Of a stretch of DNA of 64,000 nucleotides, positions 1-8,461 are shown in pieces. Source of the stretch: CAVTSA01 sp963737225 (GTDB lineage Bacteria; Chloroflexota; Dormibacteria; Dormibacterales; Dormibacteraceae); NCBI GenBank assembly GCA_963737225.1, contig CAVTSA010000012.1:25067-89066 (forward strand), read 5' to 3'. The notes beneath the pieces are model-generated. The model saw nothing but the letters and a program-made list of their open reading frames with translations. It was not told the DNA's origin and did no database searches. Within the stretch, counting starts at the first letter, position 1, and every line of letters begins with the position of its first letter. Made by a program: the position numbers and the translations under genes.

Positions 1-197
1 AAATACTTATCGTCTCCGACATCATCAAGACGGTCATCCTCCAACCCACTCTGGGCAGCGTTGCCGTGCTGGGGACGATCGTCCTGATTCGAATCGTCCT
101 CAGTTGGTCGCTTGCGGTCGAGATCGATGGCGTATGGCCCTGGAAGAGGTATGTGGCCATGTCGAAGAGTCCCGAAGGCCTCGACGGTGGTAGTTGA
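1..197 (+). CDS. DUF1622 family membrane protein, C-terminal part
   Basis: The gene is cut by the left edge; about 64 codons remain in the frame starting at base 3 and end at TGA 195-197. The fragment shows a hydrophobic helix (SVAVLGTIVLIRIVL) followed by SWSLAVEIDGVWPWKR. This matches the conserved tail of the DUF1622 family as I know it: a transmembrane helix, then an acidic E-I-x-G stretch and a W-P-W-K/R motif. Function is unknown for the family; it is a small inner-membrane protein. The next gene on this strand starts 137 bases later, so no coupling is evident. Confidence 0.7.
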   Translation, partial: ILIVSDIIKTVILQPTLGSVAVLGTIVLIRIVLSWSLAVEIDGVWPWKRYVAMSKSPEGLDGGS

Positions 198-334
198 CAC
201 CTCCACGCCAGAGTCAGGTTCTGTCTAAGGAGGGCTCCGGGGCACCGGGCGGCGCGTTCGGGCCGCCAACAGACTGACTCACGCGAGCGTAACCGCACGG
301 CTCCGCGAATGGGGCCCGGTCAATAGGAGGACGT

Positions 335-841
335 ATGGCTACCCTGATAGCAATCAAGTTTCCGACAGTCGGTGGAGCTGACTCCGCGCTGAAGACCCTC
401 GAGCATCTGCAGAAGCAGGAGCTCATTCGCGTACAGGACGCGGCCGTGGTGACCTGGGAGGCCGGTAAGGATCACCCAAAGACGCGTCAGGTCAACAGCC
501 TCGTCGGCGCCGGTGCGCTCGGCGGCATGTTCTGGGGAATGCTTTTCGGCCTCATCTTCTTCATCCCCGTCATCGGCGCCGCGGTGGGCCTCGGCATCGG
601 AGCGCTCGCCGGATCGCTGGCGAAAGTCGGCATCGACGAGGACTTCATCAACTCGGTCAAGAGCAATATCACCCCTGGCACCTCGGCGCTCTTCGTGCTC
701 ACCAGCGGTGCGGTCATGGACCGAGTAGAGGAGGCCTTCCGCGGCCAGGACTTCGAGATCATGGCCACCAACCTGAGCCACGAGCAAGAGGAGGAACTCC
801 GCAACGCGTTCTCCCACGATGAGGAGACGGTCGCCCAGTAA
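335..841 (+). CDS. DUF1269 family membrane protein
   Basis: 168 aa. The ATG at 335 has a strong AGGAGG at 325-330. The N-terminal soluble part starts MATLIAIKFPTVGGADSALKT and contains a phase-like V-x-D-A-A-V-V strand. A glycine-rich double hydrophobic hairpin at about residues 60-105 follows, then a C-terminal domain with SALFVLTSGAVMDRV. This order is that of the DUF1269 family, small membrane-associated proteins often found beside stress genes; no biochemical activity is established. The length is normal. The neighbours (DUF1622, K+ channel-like, ClC, HdeD) suggest a membrane-stress set. Confidence 0.85.
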   Translation: MATLIAIKFPTVGGADSALKTLEHLQKQELIRVQDAAVVTWEAGKDHPKTRQVNSLVGAGALGGMFWGMLFGLIFFIPVIGAAVGLGIGALAGSLAKVGIDEDFINSVKSNITPGTSALFVLTSGAVMDRVEEAFRGQDFEIMATNLSHEQEEELRNAFSHDEETVAQ

Positions 842-940
842 CTGGACGTCGAGCCACGGCTGCGTCCGCCCCGATCCGACAGACGGGGCGGACGCCGTCG
901 TGGTCTGTGGCTTGATCGCGGCTTCTCCGCCGGCGCTGCC

Positions 941-1630
941 GTGAACGGTTCCGACGCCGCTCAGCGTCGCAGGTGGGCGGTCTATCGCTACGGGTTCGTG
1001 CTCCTAATGCTCACGGCCGCGATGATCGTTGCGATCCTTGCTCCACCGACCGCCTGGGGAAGGGCCCTGAGCACCCTGCTCCAGCTGGCCGCGGTGGCCG
1101 CCGCCCTGTCTCGCGCAGCCGTCAGCCGACGCCTCCTCGGGGTGGCGGTGGTGGTAGGTTTGGTCGCGGCTTTCAGCGGCATCGCCGACCTGATCCTCGG
1201 CGGGAGATACGCGCTCGGTGTCTCTCAGCTGGCGGCGGCGGCGCTGCTGACCCTGGTACCGGTGGCGATCATCGGCGAGTTCTTGAGAAACTTCCATGTC
1301 ACTGCGCAGTCGGTGATGGCCGCGCTCTGCATCTATCTCGTGTTCGGCATGTTCTTCGCCAGCCTCGCCTACGCGATCGGTGCTCTAAGCGGCCAGCCCT
1401 ACTTCGCCGGCAAGGCGACCGCCGACAGTTCCGACTACCTCTACTTCAGCTACATAACGCTGGCGACCGTCGGGTATGGCGACTATGTTCCGGGGCTCTC
1501 CGCGGGTCGGGCGCTTGCGGTCCTCGAGGCGTTGACGGGTCAGCTCTACCTGGTGACGGTGGTGGCCCTCCTGGTCGCCAACCTGTCGGGACGGAGGTCG
1601 TCGTCGAGGGGCTCAGACCAGGACGGATGA
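941..1630 (+). CDS. Two-TM potassium channel-like (ion channel) protein
   Basis: 229 aa from a GTG at 941. Several hydrophobic helices precede a pore region near residues 165-190 with TLATVGYGDYVPG. This is the K+ selectivity filter T-V-G-Y-G-D, followed by the final pore helix. No RCK/TrkA nucleotide-binding domain follows, because the protein ends shortly after the last helix, so gating must rely on the membrane part or on partners. The N-terminal half has three or four extra helices, as in the Ion_trans_2 proteins of soil bacteria. The role is presumably K+ flux across the cytoplasmic membrane. No ribosome site is obvious, so the start is moderately sure. Confidence 0.8.
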   Translation: MNGSDAAQRRRWAVYRYGFVLLMLTAAMIVAILAPPTAWGRALSTLLQLAAVAAALSRAAVSRRLLGVAVVVGLVAAFSGIADLILGGRYALGVSQLAAAALLTLVPVAIIGEFLRNFHVTAQSVMAALCIYLVFGMFFASLAYAIGALSGQPYFAGKATADSSDYLYFSYITLATVGYGDYVPGLSAGRALAVLEALTGQLYLVTVVALLVANLSGRRSSSRGSDQDG

Positions 1631-1646
1631 TCCGGGCGGAGACCCC

Positions 1647-2915
1647 TCAGCCGCCCACCGGGTCGCCGCCCGGTCCCGTTGCCGGCGGCGGCGTCAAAGA
1701 CGGGTCGGTCGGATCGGGTGTCGGGGCGCCCAGCCGGGATCCTCGGCGGCAGAGTTCGATGAGCCCCAAGGCGACGATAACCAGGCAGGCAAAGATCACG
1801 ATGAGGGCTATCGGCGGACCATCCAGGAGGATGAGGATCGCGAGGGGGAGGGCGACCACGCCGATCCGCAGTGGGTTGGCGTAGCGAGCCACGAACAGCG
1901 CGGCCGGGGTCCGGAACGGGACCAGCACCTTCTCCCAGGCGGACGGCGGTATGTGAATCTCGGGCACGAAGCGGACCGCCCAGAGGGCCGCCGCGATCAG
2001 GAGGGCGACGACCAGGATGACCCGGAGCGCCGTCCTCAGGTTGCGGACGACGGTTTCCCAGATGACCGTGGCCGCATCCTGCGACAGACCGCGCGCGACG
2101 AGCGGAGCCGTGAACAGCTGCTCGGCGATCAGGAGCGTGAGGGCGAGCACGCACATGCCACCGGCGAGGCCGAGCGCGATCGCGATGCCGGCCCGAAGGC
2201 GCCGCCGGGCGGCGACCAGCGCGGCGGCCGCGAACACCAGTCCCAGCCAGGGGATGAAGTCTGCGATCGCGTTGAGTGCCTGCACCCACCTCTGGATCTT
2301 GTCGAACCCCTGGAGGTGAGCGATCGTGATGGTGGCGCCAAAGGTAGGCACTCTCGCCGCGATACCGATCCCGGCGGCGACCAACCGCTGCTTGACGAGC
2401 GACACCACCTGGGAAAGGTCCAGCTGGACGTTGCCGTTCTCCACCTTGATCACACCGCGGACGGTGGCGCCGGTGAGCAGCAAACTGACAATCTGCTTGT
2501 GCGCCGCGCGGTTGACGGCAACCCAGAGCTGCTGGAATCGCGGGCTCTGCACGAGCTTCGTGGTGATCGTCGAGACCAGATTGAGGGCCGCCTTCCTGAG
2601 CACCGGCTGCAACCGTTCGACGGCCTTGGGGGGCAATACCTGGTCGATGTAGGTCTTGAGGTCGAGGTGGTCGTCGACCTGCTTCACCACGGCGTTGACG
2701 ACCGCGGTTTGAACCGCAGGGCTGGCCGCGAGAGGAGCCACCGTGGACACGTATCCGTCGGTGTCCAGAATCAGAGTGCGGGCCCAGAGCGTCATCGGTG
2801 CGAGCGTGAGGCTGACCACCGAAAGGAGGATGAGGACCACGGTGAGGGTGGAACGCGCGATCCCCCCGGCGGTGCGCGGCTCACCAGCAGTCGGAGCAGG
2901 GGATTCGGTGCTCAC
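1647..2915 (-). CDS. Actinobacterial-type integral membrane protein of unknown function
   Basis: 422 aa. I chose the GTG at 2915 because GGAGGG lies just upstream, inside the end of the ClC gene, leaving a gap of four bases; the two genes are probably cotranscribed. One N-terminal helix (STLTVVLILLSVVSLTL) leads into an extracytoplasmic domain of about 200 residues (TDGYVSTVAPLAASPAVQ, VDDHLDLKTYIDQVLP). Four hydrophobic helices follow and then a proline-rich tail. Similar single-helix plus sensor-like domain proteins are common in high-GC Gram-positives but have no assigned role. I recognise no catalytic motif. Confidence 0.75.
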   Translation of the reverse strand: MSTESPAPTAGEPRTAGGIARSTLTVVLILLSVVSLTLAPMTLWARTLILDTDGYVSTVAPLAASPAVQTAVVNAVVKQVDDHLDLKTYIDQVLPPKAVERLQPVLRKAALNLVSTITTKLVQSPRFQQLWVAVNRAAHKQIVSLLLTGATVRGVIKVENGNVQLDLSQVVSLVKQRLVAAGIGIAARVPTFGATITIAHLQGFDKIQRWVQALNAIADFIPWLGLVFAAAALVAARRRLRAGIAIALGLAGGMCVLALTLLIAEQLFTAPLVARGLSQDAATVIWETVVRNLRTALRVILVVALLIAAALWAVRFVPEIHIPPSAWEKVLVPFRTPAALFVARYANPLRIGVVALPLAILILLDGPPIALIVIFACLVIVALGLIELCRRGSRLGAPTPDPTDPSLTPPPATGPGGDPVGG

Positions 2916-2919
2916 GTCG

Positions 2920-4257
2920 TCATCCCTCCACGGATGAAGCGGCTTTGGCGTCCCCGGCCGGCTCTGGGACCTGGGACCCCCCGAGCCGCGTGTGGGCCAG
3001 GGCATTCACCGCCAACCAGGCGGCGACCGACGCCAGGACGGCTGCCGAAATCGTGTCGAACCCGTTCTTTCCGACCAGCAGCGCGGCGAACAAGAGGGGT
3101 GCGAACAGCAGGCGTGTCTGGGCGGCCATCCCGGCCGCCGCGCCGACGGCGACCGCCAACGTGGGCGACACTCCCAACCACGCGACCGGGAACGAGGCGA
3201 GCGCGATGCCGAGAAAGATGGCGGGAAAGATGGGCCCACCACGAAAGCCGCACCCCAAGCTCACGACATAGCCCAGCGTCTTGGCGACGAACAGGACCAG
3301 CACGAGACTTGCGGAGGTCGCCGTCGCCACCGTCCCGATCGACGCCTGCCCGGAGAAGAGCACGTCGTCAGGGTTCGCACCCAGTCGCTGCGCGATGAGT
3401 GCGATGACTCCGACACCGAGGCCACCGGCCAGGAGCAGCACAGGCACCCCTCCGCGGCGCGCCTGCTGCGCTTCGATCGCCGATGCGGCACGGTGGATGA
3501 GCGTGACGAGGATTCCTGCCGCCAGGCCCACCAGAAGCCCGATCAGCAGGTCCGCCACGTGCAGGCCCTGGTAGGCAGGGAGGTTCGGTACGAGCAGGCC
3601 CGGGTGGTTGAGGCCACCGAAGTTGCCGAATCCGAGGAAGATCAGGTAGCCGATCGCGGCCGCCACCAGCCCTGGCAGCAAGACGAAAAGTGCGGTGGCA
3701 CCGATCGGGAGACTCGCCTCCACCAGCAGCATGCCGGCCACGATGGGTCCATCGAAGAGCGCCGACAGGGCGGAGAACGACCCCGCAGCGGACAGGACGG
3801 CGGTGCGGCGCTCATCGTGAACCCGAGCGATCCGGGCCGCGGCCATTCCGATCACCGAGCCCAGGGCAAGCACGGGCGCCTCGGGACCGAGCACCGGGCC
3901 GAAGCCCAGCGTGCCGAGAGCGGCCAGAGCGACGCCGGGCCCGTGCGAGATCGCTGTCGGCTTGGAGCTCAGTCCCATGAGCGGCCGGTGGCCCCCGTCA
4001 CCAGGCAGCACGGTGCGCGCGAACAACACGATCAACGCGCCCACGACCGGCAGGCCGAGCACGAAGTACCAGGGCGCCGAGGTCATGCCGATCATCTGGG
4101 GCAGCTGGTGCCAGAGGAACTTCTGCAGGAGGTTGACCGCGGCCAGGAACAGCGCGGCGAGCAGAGCGGCTGGGATTCCAAGCAGACCACCGACGACGAC
4201 CAGTGCGACAAAAGCGCGGCCGCTCAGTGCTGCGTGACCGGTCGGGGCTGACGACAT
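2920..4257 (-). CDS. ClC-family chloride channel / H+-Cl- antiporter
   Basis: 445 aa polytopic protein. It carries the ClC signature segments: GFGPVLGPEAPVLALGS (equivalent of GK/REGP, with the gating Glu) and GCGFRGGPIFPAIFLG (G-x-F-x-P). The first anion-coordinating motif, GSGIP, is not obvious. About ten to eleven hydrophobic helices fill the protein, and there is no C-terminal CBS pair, as in short bacterial ClCs. It moves chloride or another halide across the cytoplasmic membrane. The downstream membrane protein starts four bases after its stop. The upstream gap of about 350 bases contains inverted repeats. Confidence 0.88.
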   Translation of the reverse strand: MSSAPTGHAALSGRAFVALVVVGGLLGIPAALLAALFLAAVNLLQKFLWHQLPQMIGMTSAPWYFVLGLPVVGALIVLFARTVLPGDGGHRPLMGLSSKPTAISHGPGVALAALGTLGFGPVLGPEAPVLALGSVIGMAAARIARVHDERRTAVLSAAGSFSALSALFDGPIVAGMLLVEASLPIGATALFVLLPGLVAAAIGYLIFLGFGNFGGLNHPGLLVPNLPAYQGLHVADLLIGLLVGLAAGILVTLIHRAASAIEAQQARRGGVPVLLLAGGLGVGVIALIAQRLGANPDDVLFSGQASIGTVATATSASLVLVLFVAKTLGYVVSLGCGFRGGPIFPAIFLGIALASFPVAWLGVSPTLAVAVGAAAGMAAQTRLLFAPLLFAALLVGKNGFDTISAAVLASVAAWLAVNALAHTRLGGSQVPEPAGDAKAASSVEG

Positions 4258-4311
4258 ACTTACTCACTCAACGGGGTGCTTGGGGATTCAGACGCACACC
4301 CCACCGTGCGG

Positions 4312-4318
4312 TTTGTCT
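4312..4318 (+). promoter_or_regulatory. Recurrent intergenic heptamer TTTGTCT, copy 1
   Basis: TTTGTCT followed by CGTGG, in the gap upstream of the HdeD gene. One of five intergenic copies in the first 18 kb. Confidence 0.3.
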
Positions 4319-4348
4319 CGTGGATAGGTGGGGGGCATTGCGCCTCGT

Positions 4349-4443
4349 GTTGGACAAAACGCTGCCGGTCAACGGGTGGCCGGAGCCGCGCGCGTACCAG
4401 GTACCCTGTTTGGCTGCATCTGGGGCGACGAGTTTTGTCCAAC
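4349..4443. repeat. 12-bp inverted repeat GTTGGACAAAAC / GTTTTGTCCAAC
   Basis: Left arm 4349-4360 and right arm 4432-4443 are exact reverse complements, 71 bases apart. There is no T-tract or terminator context. It sits between divergent promoters, so it may be a pair of regulator half-sites; the core TTTGTC is shared with the heptamer found in other gaps. Confidence 0.5.
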
Positions 4444-4604
4444 TGATGGAGGCCCGGTTTGCCCCGGCACCTGAGGCACCACCCATGCTTAGGTCGTCGG
4501 CGGCTCGAAGGCGACAGGCGGGGCAAAGCCGGCTTGGTGAATGGTTCGCACCGCAACGCGGCAGTCCATTGTCCTGATCCGCGCCGCGAACGGGAGAGAC
4601 TCAT

Positions 4605-5213
4605 ATGGCTTCGGTTCAAGACCAGTCCATGATGGCGCAGGAGCCGATTGGCGTGGCGCTGACCCCTTGGTGGCTTGTCTTGCTGGAGGGCATTGCAGGG
4701 CTGATCCTGGGCATCCTTCTGCTGACGGACACCGCGCGGACGCTGTTCACACTGGTGCTCTTTCTGGGCATCTACTGGTTCGTGGGCGGCGTGTTCGACC
4801 TCGTCATGATGTTCATCGATCGGCGTCAGTGGGGATGGAAACTCTTCTCCGGCCTGCTCGGGATCGTCGCCGGCCTGGTCGTTGTCCGCGATCCGCTGTG
4901 GGCGTCCGCGATCATCCCCGCCACCCTGATCTGGCTGCTGGCCGCGGCCGGTGTCGTGATCGGCATCGTCGCCATCGTGCGCGCGTTCACCGGCGGTGGC
5001 TGGGGAATCGGGCTCCTCGGCGTGTTGAGCATCATCATCGGGATCTTCCTCTTCGCCCACACCCTGTTCACCGCCGTGGTGCTGATCTACGCGGTCGCGA
5101 TCATCGCGATCATCGGCGGCATCGTCGCCATCATCGGTTCCTTCATGCTCCGCCGGGACCGCCATCGCGCGGCCGCCGCGGCGGTCGGCGAAGCGGCCCC
5201 TTACCAGCCGTAG
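4605..5213 (+). CDS. HdeD / DUF308 family membrane protein
   Basis: 202 aa with six evenly spaced hydrophobic helices from residue 18 to 185 and a short basic tail (RRDRHRAAAAAVG). The helix pattern, with LLLTDTARTLFTLVLFLGIYW and the second-half repeat GVLSIIIGIFLFAHTLFTA, matches the HdeD (DUF308) family. That family is linked to acid or general stress in enterobacteria; elsewhere its role is not shown. The ATG at 4605 follows GGGAGA. Length is typical. Confidence 0.85.
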   Translation: MASVQDQSMMAQEPIGVALTPWWLVLLEGIAGLILGILLLTDTARTLFTLVLFLGIYWFVGGVFDLVMMFIDRRQWGWKLFSGLLGIVAGLVVVRDPLWASAIIPATLIWLLAAAGVVIGIVAIVRAFTGGGWGIGLLGVLSIIIGIFLFAHTLFTAVVLIYAVAIIAIIGGIVAIIGSFMLRRDRHRAAAAAVGEAAPYQP

Positions 5214-5269
5214 GCCGGCGGCGGAAATCCTGGTGCGCGGGGTAGCGCCCGGCCCCACACGCAGTGCAA

Positions 5270-5281
5270 GGAATTTGTCTA
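5270..5281 (+). promoter_or_regulatory. Recurrent intergenic heptamer TTTGTCT, copy 2
   Basis: GGAATTTGTCTA, about 95 bases upstream of the DUF6325 start. It shares the extended form GGAATTTGTCTA with the copy at 8409-8420. Confidence 0.35.
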
Positions 5282-5376
5282 TCGGGCTCGCGGGGGACCG
5301 GGCGGCCGGTTGTTGGCGCCCCCCACACTGATGGGGCCGATGCGCACCGCGGTCATGAAAAGAGTGAGGTGATGAA

Positions 5377-5832
5377 GTGAGCACCGATTATGACGAGATG
5401 GGGCCGGTAGATTATCTGGTCGTCGAGTATCCGAAAGAGACCCAGATGACTGGAGAAGGCCTTCGAATGCTTGGTGATCTGGTCGATCGCGGGATCATCC
5501 GAATCCTGGATCTCCAGTTCATCCGAAAGCTGGCCGATGGGTCGATCATGCACCTCGAGGTGACCCGGCCAGAGGCCTCAGGCGAGCCCGATCTGACGAT
5601 GTTCGCCGGCGCCAGCTCCGGAATCCTCGACGAGGGGGACCTCGAGGAGGCCGCCGGAGCTATCGAGCCAGGAAGCGCGGCCGGCTTGATCGTCTATGAG
5701 AACCGCTGGGCGGCGCCGCTCGCGACCACCCTGCGGCGCCAGGGCGCGCAGATGGTGGCGGGCGGACGGATTCCGATCCAAGCGATCCTGGCAGCTCTCG
5801 ACGCAACCGAGGCTGCGTCCTTAGAATCCTGA
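5377..5832 (+). CDS. DUF6325 family protein
   Basis: 151 aa from GTG 5377, with GAGGTGA upstream. The N-terminus MGPVDYLVVEYPKETQMTGEG is the diagnostic opening of DUF6325 proteins, followed by a ferredoxin-like alternation of strands and helices. There is a conserved acidic middle (GILDEGDLEEAAGAIEPGSAAGLIVYENRWAAPLA). It is soluble, with no membrane helix, and has no known activity. In other genomes such proteins pair with small SHOCT-domain proteins, as here: the SHOCT gene starts 14 bases after its stop, so they are very likely one transcript. Confidence 0.85.
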   Translation: MSTDYDEMGPVDYLVVEYPKETQMTGEGLRMLGDLVDRGIIRILDLQFIRKLADGSIMHLEVTRPEASGEPDLTMFAGASSGILDEGDLEEAAGAIEPGSAAGLIVYENRWAAPLATTLRRQGAQMVAGGRIPIQAILAALDATEAASLES

Positions 5833-5846
5833 CCGAGGAGGGAAAG

Positions 5847-6146
5847 ATGCCTGGTCTCATTCGAGCCGTGGGGCGGACCGCAGCCATCGCAGGCACCGCC
5901 ACCGTCGTATCCAATCGAGTGTCGCGCCGCCAAGCCAATCGGTGGGCTGCGCAGGATGAGCAGCAGCAGCAGCAGGCGTATGAACAGCAGCAACCGGCTC
6001 CAGCGCCTGCTCCCGCGCCGGCAGCCCCGAGCGCGGACGACACCCTCGCCCAGCTGAAGCAACTCGGAGAGTTGAAGCAAGCAGGGGTGCTGACCGACGC
6101 CGAGTTCGAGGTACAGAAGCAGAAGATCCTCCAGGGCGCCTACTGA
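5847..6146 (+). CDS. Small SHOCT-domain protein
   Basis: 99 aa, ATG preceded by GAGGAGGG. Three parts are visible. The N-terminus is basic with a short hydrophobic stretch (AIAGTATVVSNRVSRR). A low-complexity linker of Gln (five in a row) and Ala-Pro repeats runs over residues 37-60. The C-terminal SHOCT motif is LAQLKQLGELKQAGVLTDAEF. SHOCT is a short oligomerisation or scaffold helix pair found at protein ends. It is the last gene of a two-gene unit with DUF6325. Probably a membrane-proximal adaptor. Confidence 0.85.
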   Translation: MPGLIRAVGRTAAIAGTATVVSNRVSRRQANRWAAQDEQQQQQAYEQQQPAPAPAPAPAAPSADDTLAQLKQLGELKQAGVLTDAEFEVQKQKILQGAY

Positions 6147-6234
6147 GGAGGAGGTCGGAGGAGAGGCGGGCGGCAGGCCGCAGATCGGCTGCCGCCAGCG
6201 CTTTCTCTGGGAATCGGTCGCGGGCGTCGGGAGG

Positions 6235-7017
6235 TCAGACCGCCCCCGCACGTGACTCGTAGGTCTCACCGACGTTCAAAGGGCACACCTCCACCTCGGA
6301 TGCGGTCTCCGTTGCGTAACGGCGGAACTCGTTCAGCGCTGATGCCTGGTTCGGATAGACCTCCCGCCTCCATGCAGGCGCGAACGTCCCCCAGTGGATC
6401 GGGATGGCGACCTTGGGTCGCAACAGCTTCAAGGACTCGGCTGCGCGGCGCGGGTCCATGTGATCCCCAGCCGGCGCCCGCCGGCCCCATCCCGAGATCG
6501 GCACCAGCGCGACGTCCGGGGAACCGAGCGCCGACATCCCCGGGAATAGGTCCGTGTCGCCGGCGAAGTACACGGATCGCGATGCCTGGAACACATACCC
6601 GAGTGCGGGTCCCGTCAGCCAGGGAGGAACGCCACGGGCGCCGGAGTGCTCGGCGTGGACGGCCCGAATGTCGACCGCCCCGACTCGCACGTGCTCGCCC
6701 ACGCCAAGGCTTACCAGGTGCTCGAAACCGAGGCTTCGAAGCGTTCGCGCGGCGCGCCCTCGCGGAAGGAGGACACGTGTGCAGCGGCGGAAAGCACGGA
6801 GACTGGGCGGATCGTAGTGGTCGAAGTGAAGGTGGGACATGACGATCACGTCCGGGTGACTGATCCGCTCCCGCACCGACGGGTGCAGTTCGGTGAACCG
6901 CCTCAGGTGGACGACGCGATCGCGAAGGACCGGGTCCGTCAAGATGGCGAGTCCGTCGAGCTCGACCAGCAGCGTCGCGTGGCCGATGTAGGTGATGCGG
7001 AGGACGCTCTCACCCAT
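6235..7017 (-). CDS. MBL-fold metallo-hydrolase (UlaG/NAPE-PLD-like)
   Basis: 260 aa. The N-terminus LRITYIGHATLLVELDG is the typical first strands of UlaG-type beta-lactamase-fold hydrolases. Metal ligands are SHLHFDHYD (H-x-H-x-D-H), the later HAEHSG, FAGDTDLFP (bridging Asp) and PIHWGTF (final His). The fold cleaves ester or phosphodiester bonds; the substrate cannot be read from sequence. It is cytoplasmic, with no signal peptide. It is convergent with the SHOCT gene. The AI-2E-type gene upstream on the same strand ends 33 bases before the start, so an operon is likely. Confidence 0.85.
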   Translation of the reverse strand: MGESVLRITYIGHATLLVELDGLAILTDPVLRDRVVHLRRFTELHPSVRERISHPDVIVMSHLHFDHYDPPSLRAFRRCTRVLLPRGRAARTLRSLGFEHLVSLGVGEHVRVGAVDIRAVHAEHSGARGVPPWLTGPALGYVFQASRSVYFAGDTDLFPGMSALGSPDVALVPISGWGRRAPAGDHMDPRRAAESLKLLRPKVAIPIHWGTFAPAWRREVYPNQASALNEFRRYATETASEVEVCPLNVGETYESRAGAV

Positions 7018-7050
7018 CGTGCGCTTGGTAGCGGCGGGTGAGCGTCGAGC

Positions 7051-8121
7051 TCAGCCCACGGTCTCGGGAGCCGGGTCTGCGAGGCCGGCCTCGGTCGTCA
7101 TCAGCAGGGCGAGGCCCTGCGTCTCAGGGCGCCACTCGAGCAAGGTGCGCACCAGCAGCGTGGCTGGGATGGCGAAGATGGCGCCCATAGGGCCGATCAA
7201 CCAGGTCCAGAAGAAGAAGCTGACCACGGTGATGATCATGGGGACCTGGGAGCGGGTGCTGACGAATCTCGGTGTCACGGCGTTATCCATGGCGGCGTTC
7301 AAGATGACCGCGATCAACAGCACGACGACGGCGAGTCCAGTCCCGTGGAGGATGAAAGCCAAGATCACCGCCGGCACGGACGCGATGATCAGACCGACGT
7401 ACGGGATGTAGCCCAGGACGAACGCGAGCATTCCCCACAGAAACGCGAAGTCGATACGGAAGACGACGAATTCGACGGTCAGCGCAATCGCGGTGAGTAG
7501 ATTGCTCAGTGTTCTGATGCTGCCCTGGATCTGGACCTGCTGGCAGAAGTCGGTAAGTCGGTCGTGCAGCTGGCTCTCTGGCGCCGTCACCCGCTCCACC
7601 TGACGCGCGAAAGAGTGCGCGCTGGCCAGCATGAGGCACAGGATGAAGACGAAGAAGATGATGCTTACGGTGCTCGACAGCAGGGTGGCGATGAGTTGCG
7701 CGGTGGCCGCTACCATGGCCTTGCTGCTCAGCGTCGCACTGGCCGTCAATGCCTGGTGGACGCTCGTGTTGCCGCTGAACGCCGCGTCGAGGCGTTGCGT
7801 CAGCAACTGTCCGTATTCCGGCAGCTTCTCGCCCAGCGCCACGAGTTGGACATAGGCGACGAAGACGAACACACCCCCACATACGAGGACGATGACCAGG
7901 ACACCCACGACGGCGGCCGCGGTCGGCAGTCCGCGTCGCTCCAGGAAGGTGACGACCGGCATGAGCACGACTGCGGTCATGAACGCCAGGAAGAGCGGCG
8001 CCAGCAGCGGCCCGGTGAACCGAAGTCCGACCAGGATGACGACGACCGCCGCGACCGCGACCAGTGCCACCGCGACTTGAGGTCGGCGGACGAGGCGGGT
8101 GGGAGGGCCTTGGTCGTCCAT
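7051..8121 (-). CDS. AI-2E family transporter (PF01594)
   Basis: 356 aa from ATG 8121, chosen because GTGGAG lies 4-9 bases upstream and the protein then starts MDDQGPPTRLVRRPQ, just before the first helix; longer in-frame starts give an implausible Pro/Arg-rich leader. There are eight helices in the family pattern: two N-terminal pairs, an amphipathic loop (QLTQRLDAAFSGN), then a C-terminal bundle with LGYIPYVGLIIASVPAVILAF and ...GPMGAIFAIPATLLVRTLL. Members export or facilitate diverse small molecules and some act in Na+/H+ exchange; AI-2 itself is unlikely. A second member lies at 46.4 kb. Confidence 0.85.
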   Translation of the reverse strand: MDDQGPPTRLVRRPQVAVALVAVAAVVVILVGLRFTGPLLAPLFLAFMTAVVLMPVVTFLERRGLPTAAAVVGVLVIVLVCGGVFVFVAYVQLVALGEKLPEYGQLLTQRLDAAFSGNTSVHQALTASATLSSKAMVAATAQLIATLLSSTVSIIFFVFILCLMLASAHSFARQVERVTAPESQLHDRLTDFCQQVQIQGSIRTLSNLLTAIALTVEFVVFRIDFAFLWGMLAFVLGYIPYVGLIIASVPAVILAFILHGTGLAVVVLLIAVILNAAMDNAVTPRFVSTRSQVPMIITVVSFFFWTWLIGPMGAIFAIPATLLVRTLLEWRPETQGLALLMTTEAGLADPAPETVG

Positions 8122-8461
8122 GGTCTCCACTATCGGGCAGAAAGCAGTCGGTGGTGCCGGGCGGTGCCGATGAGGCAGGGCCGGATCGTGGCGTCGCGGT
8201 GGTCCCGCCGCCGGCGACGGTGCTCGAATCCGCCCTGGCAGCCCGATCGTCGCGAGATCGAGGAGGAGAGCGATACACGGGGCCGAGAGTTCGGCATCGG
8301 GCGGCCCGCAAGCACGACGACGAGGGTACCGCACGCCTCGACAGTCGGCCCCTCCTCGACACGCGATGCGGTTGAACGCACATTGGCGGGCGCCCGCTGA
8401 CGCCTGAGGAATTTGTCTAGTTTGGCACTCGGCCCTGAAGGCCGTACGCCACCGGCGGTCC
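8122..8461. other. Divergent intergenic region
   Basis: 340 bases between the AI-2E gene (minus) and the P-type ATPase (plus). Open frames here are shadows with Pro/Arg-rich composition. The only marked element is the heptamer at 8412-8418. Confidence 0.6.
8409..8420 (+). promoter_or_regulatory. Recurrent intergenic heptamer TTTGTCT, copy 3
   Basis: GGAATTTGTCTA, 42 bases upstream of the TTG start of the P-type ATPase; the best-placed copy for a promoter or operator role. Confidence 0.4.

Larger units (their letters stand above)
4258..4604. other. Divergent intergenic region
   Basis: 347 bases between the divergent ClC and HdeD genes. No supported CDS is seen. It holds one TTTGTCT heptamer (4312-4318) and a 12-base inverted repeat (4349-4360 and 4432-4443) whose arms contain GGACAAA/TTTGTCC. 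Regulation of either neighbour is plausible. Confidence 0.6.

Noticed and set aside
5270..8420. SigR/SigH-type promoters (GGAAT with GTT 18-19 bases later) at GGAATTTGTCTA
   Set aside because: No GTT at the required distance in either copy.
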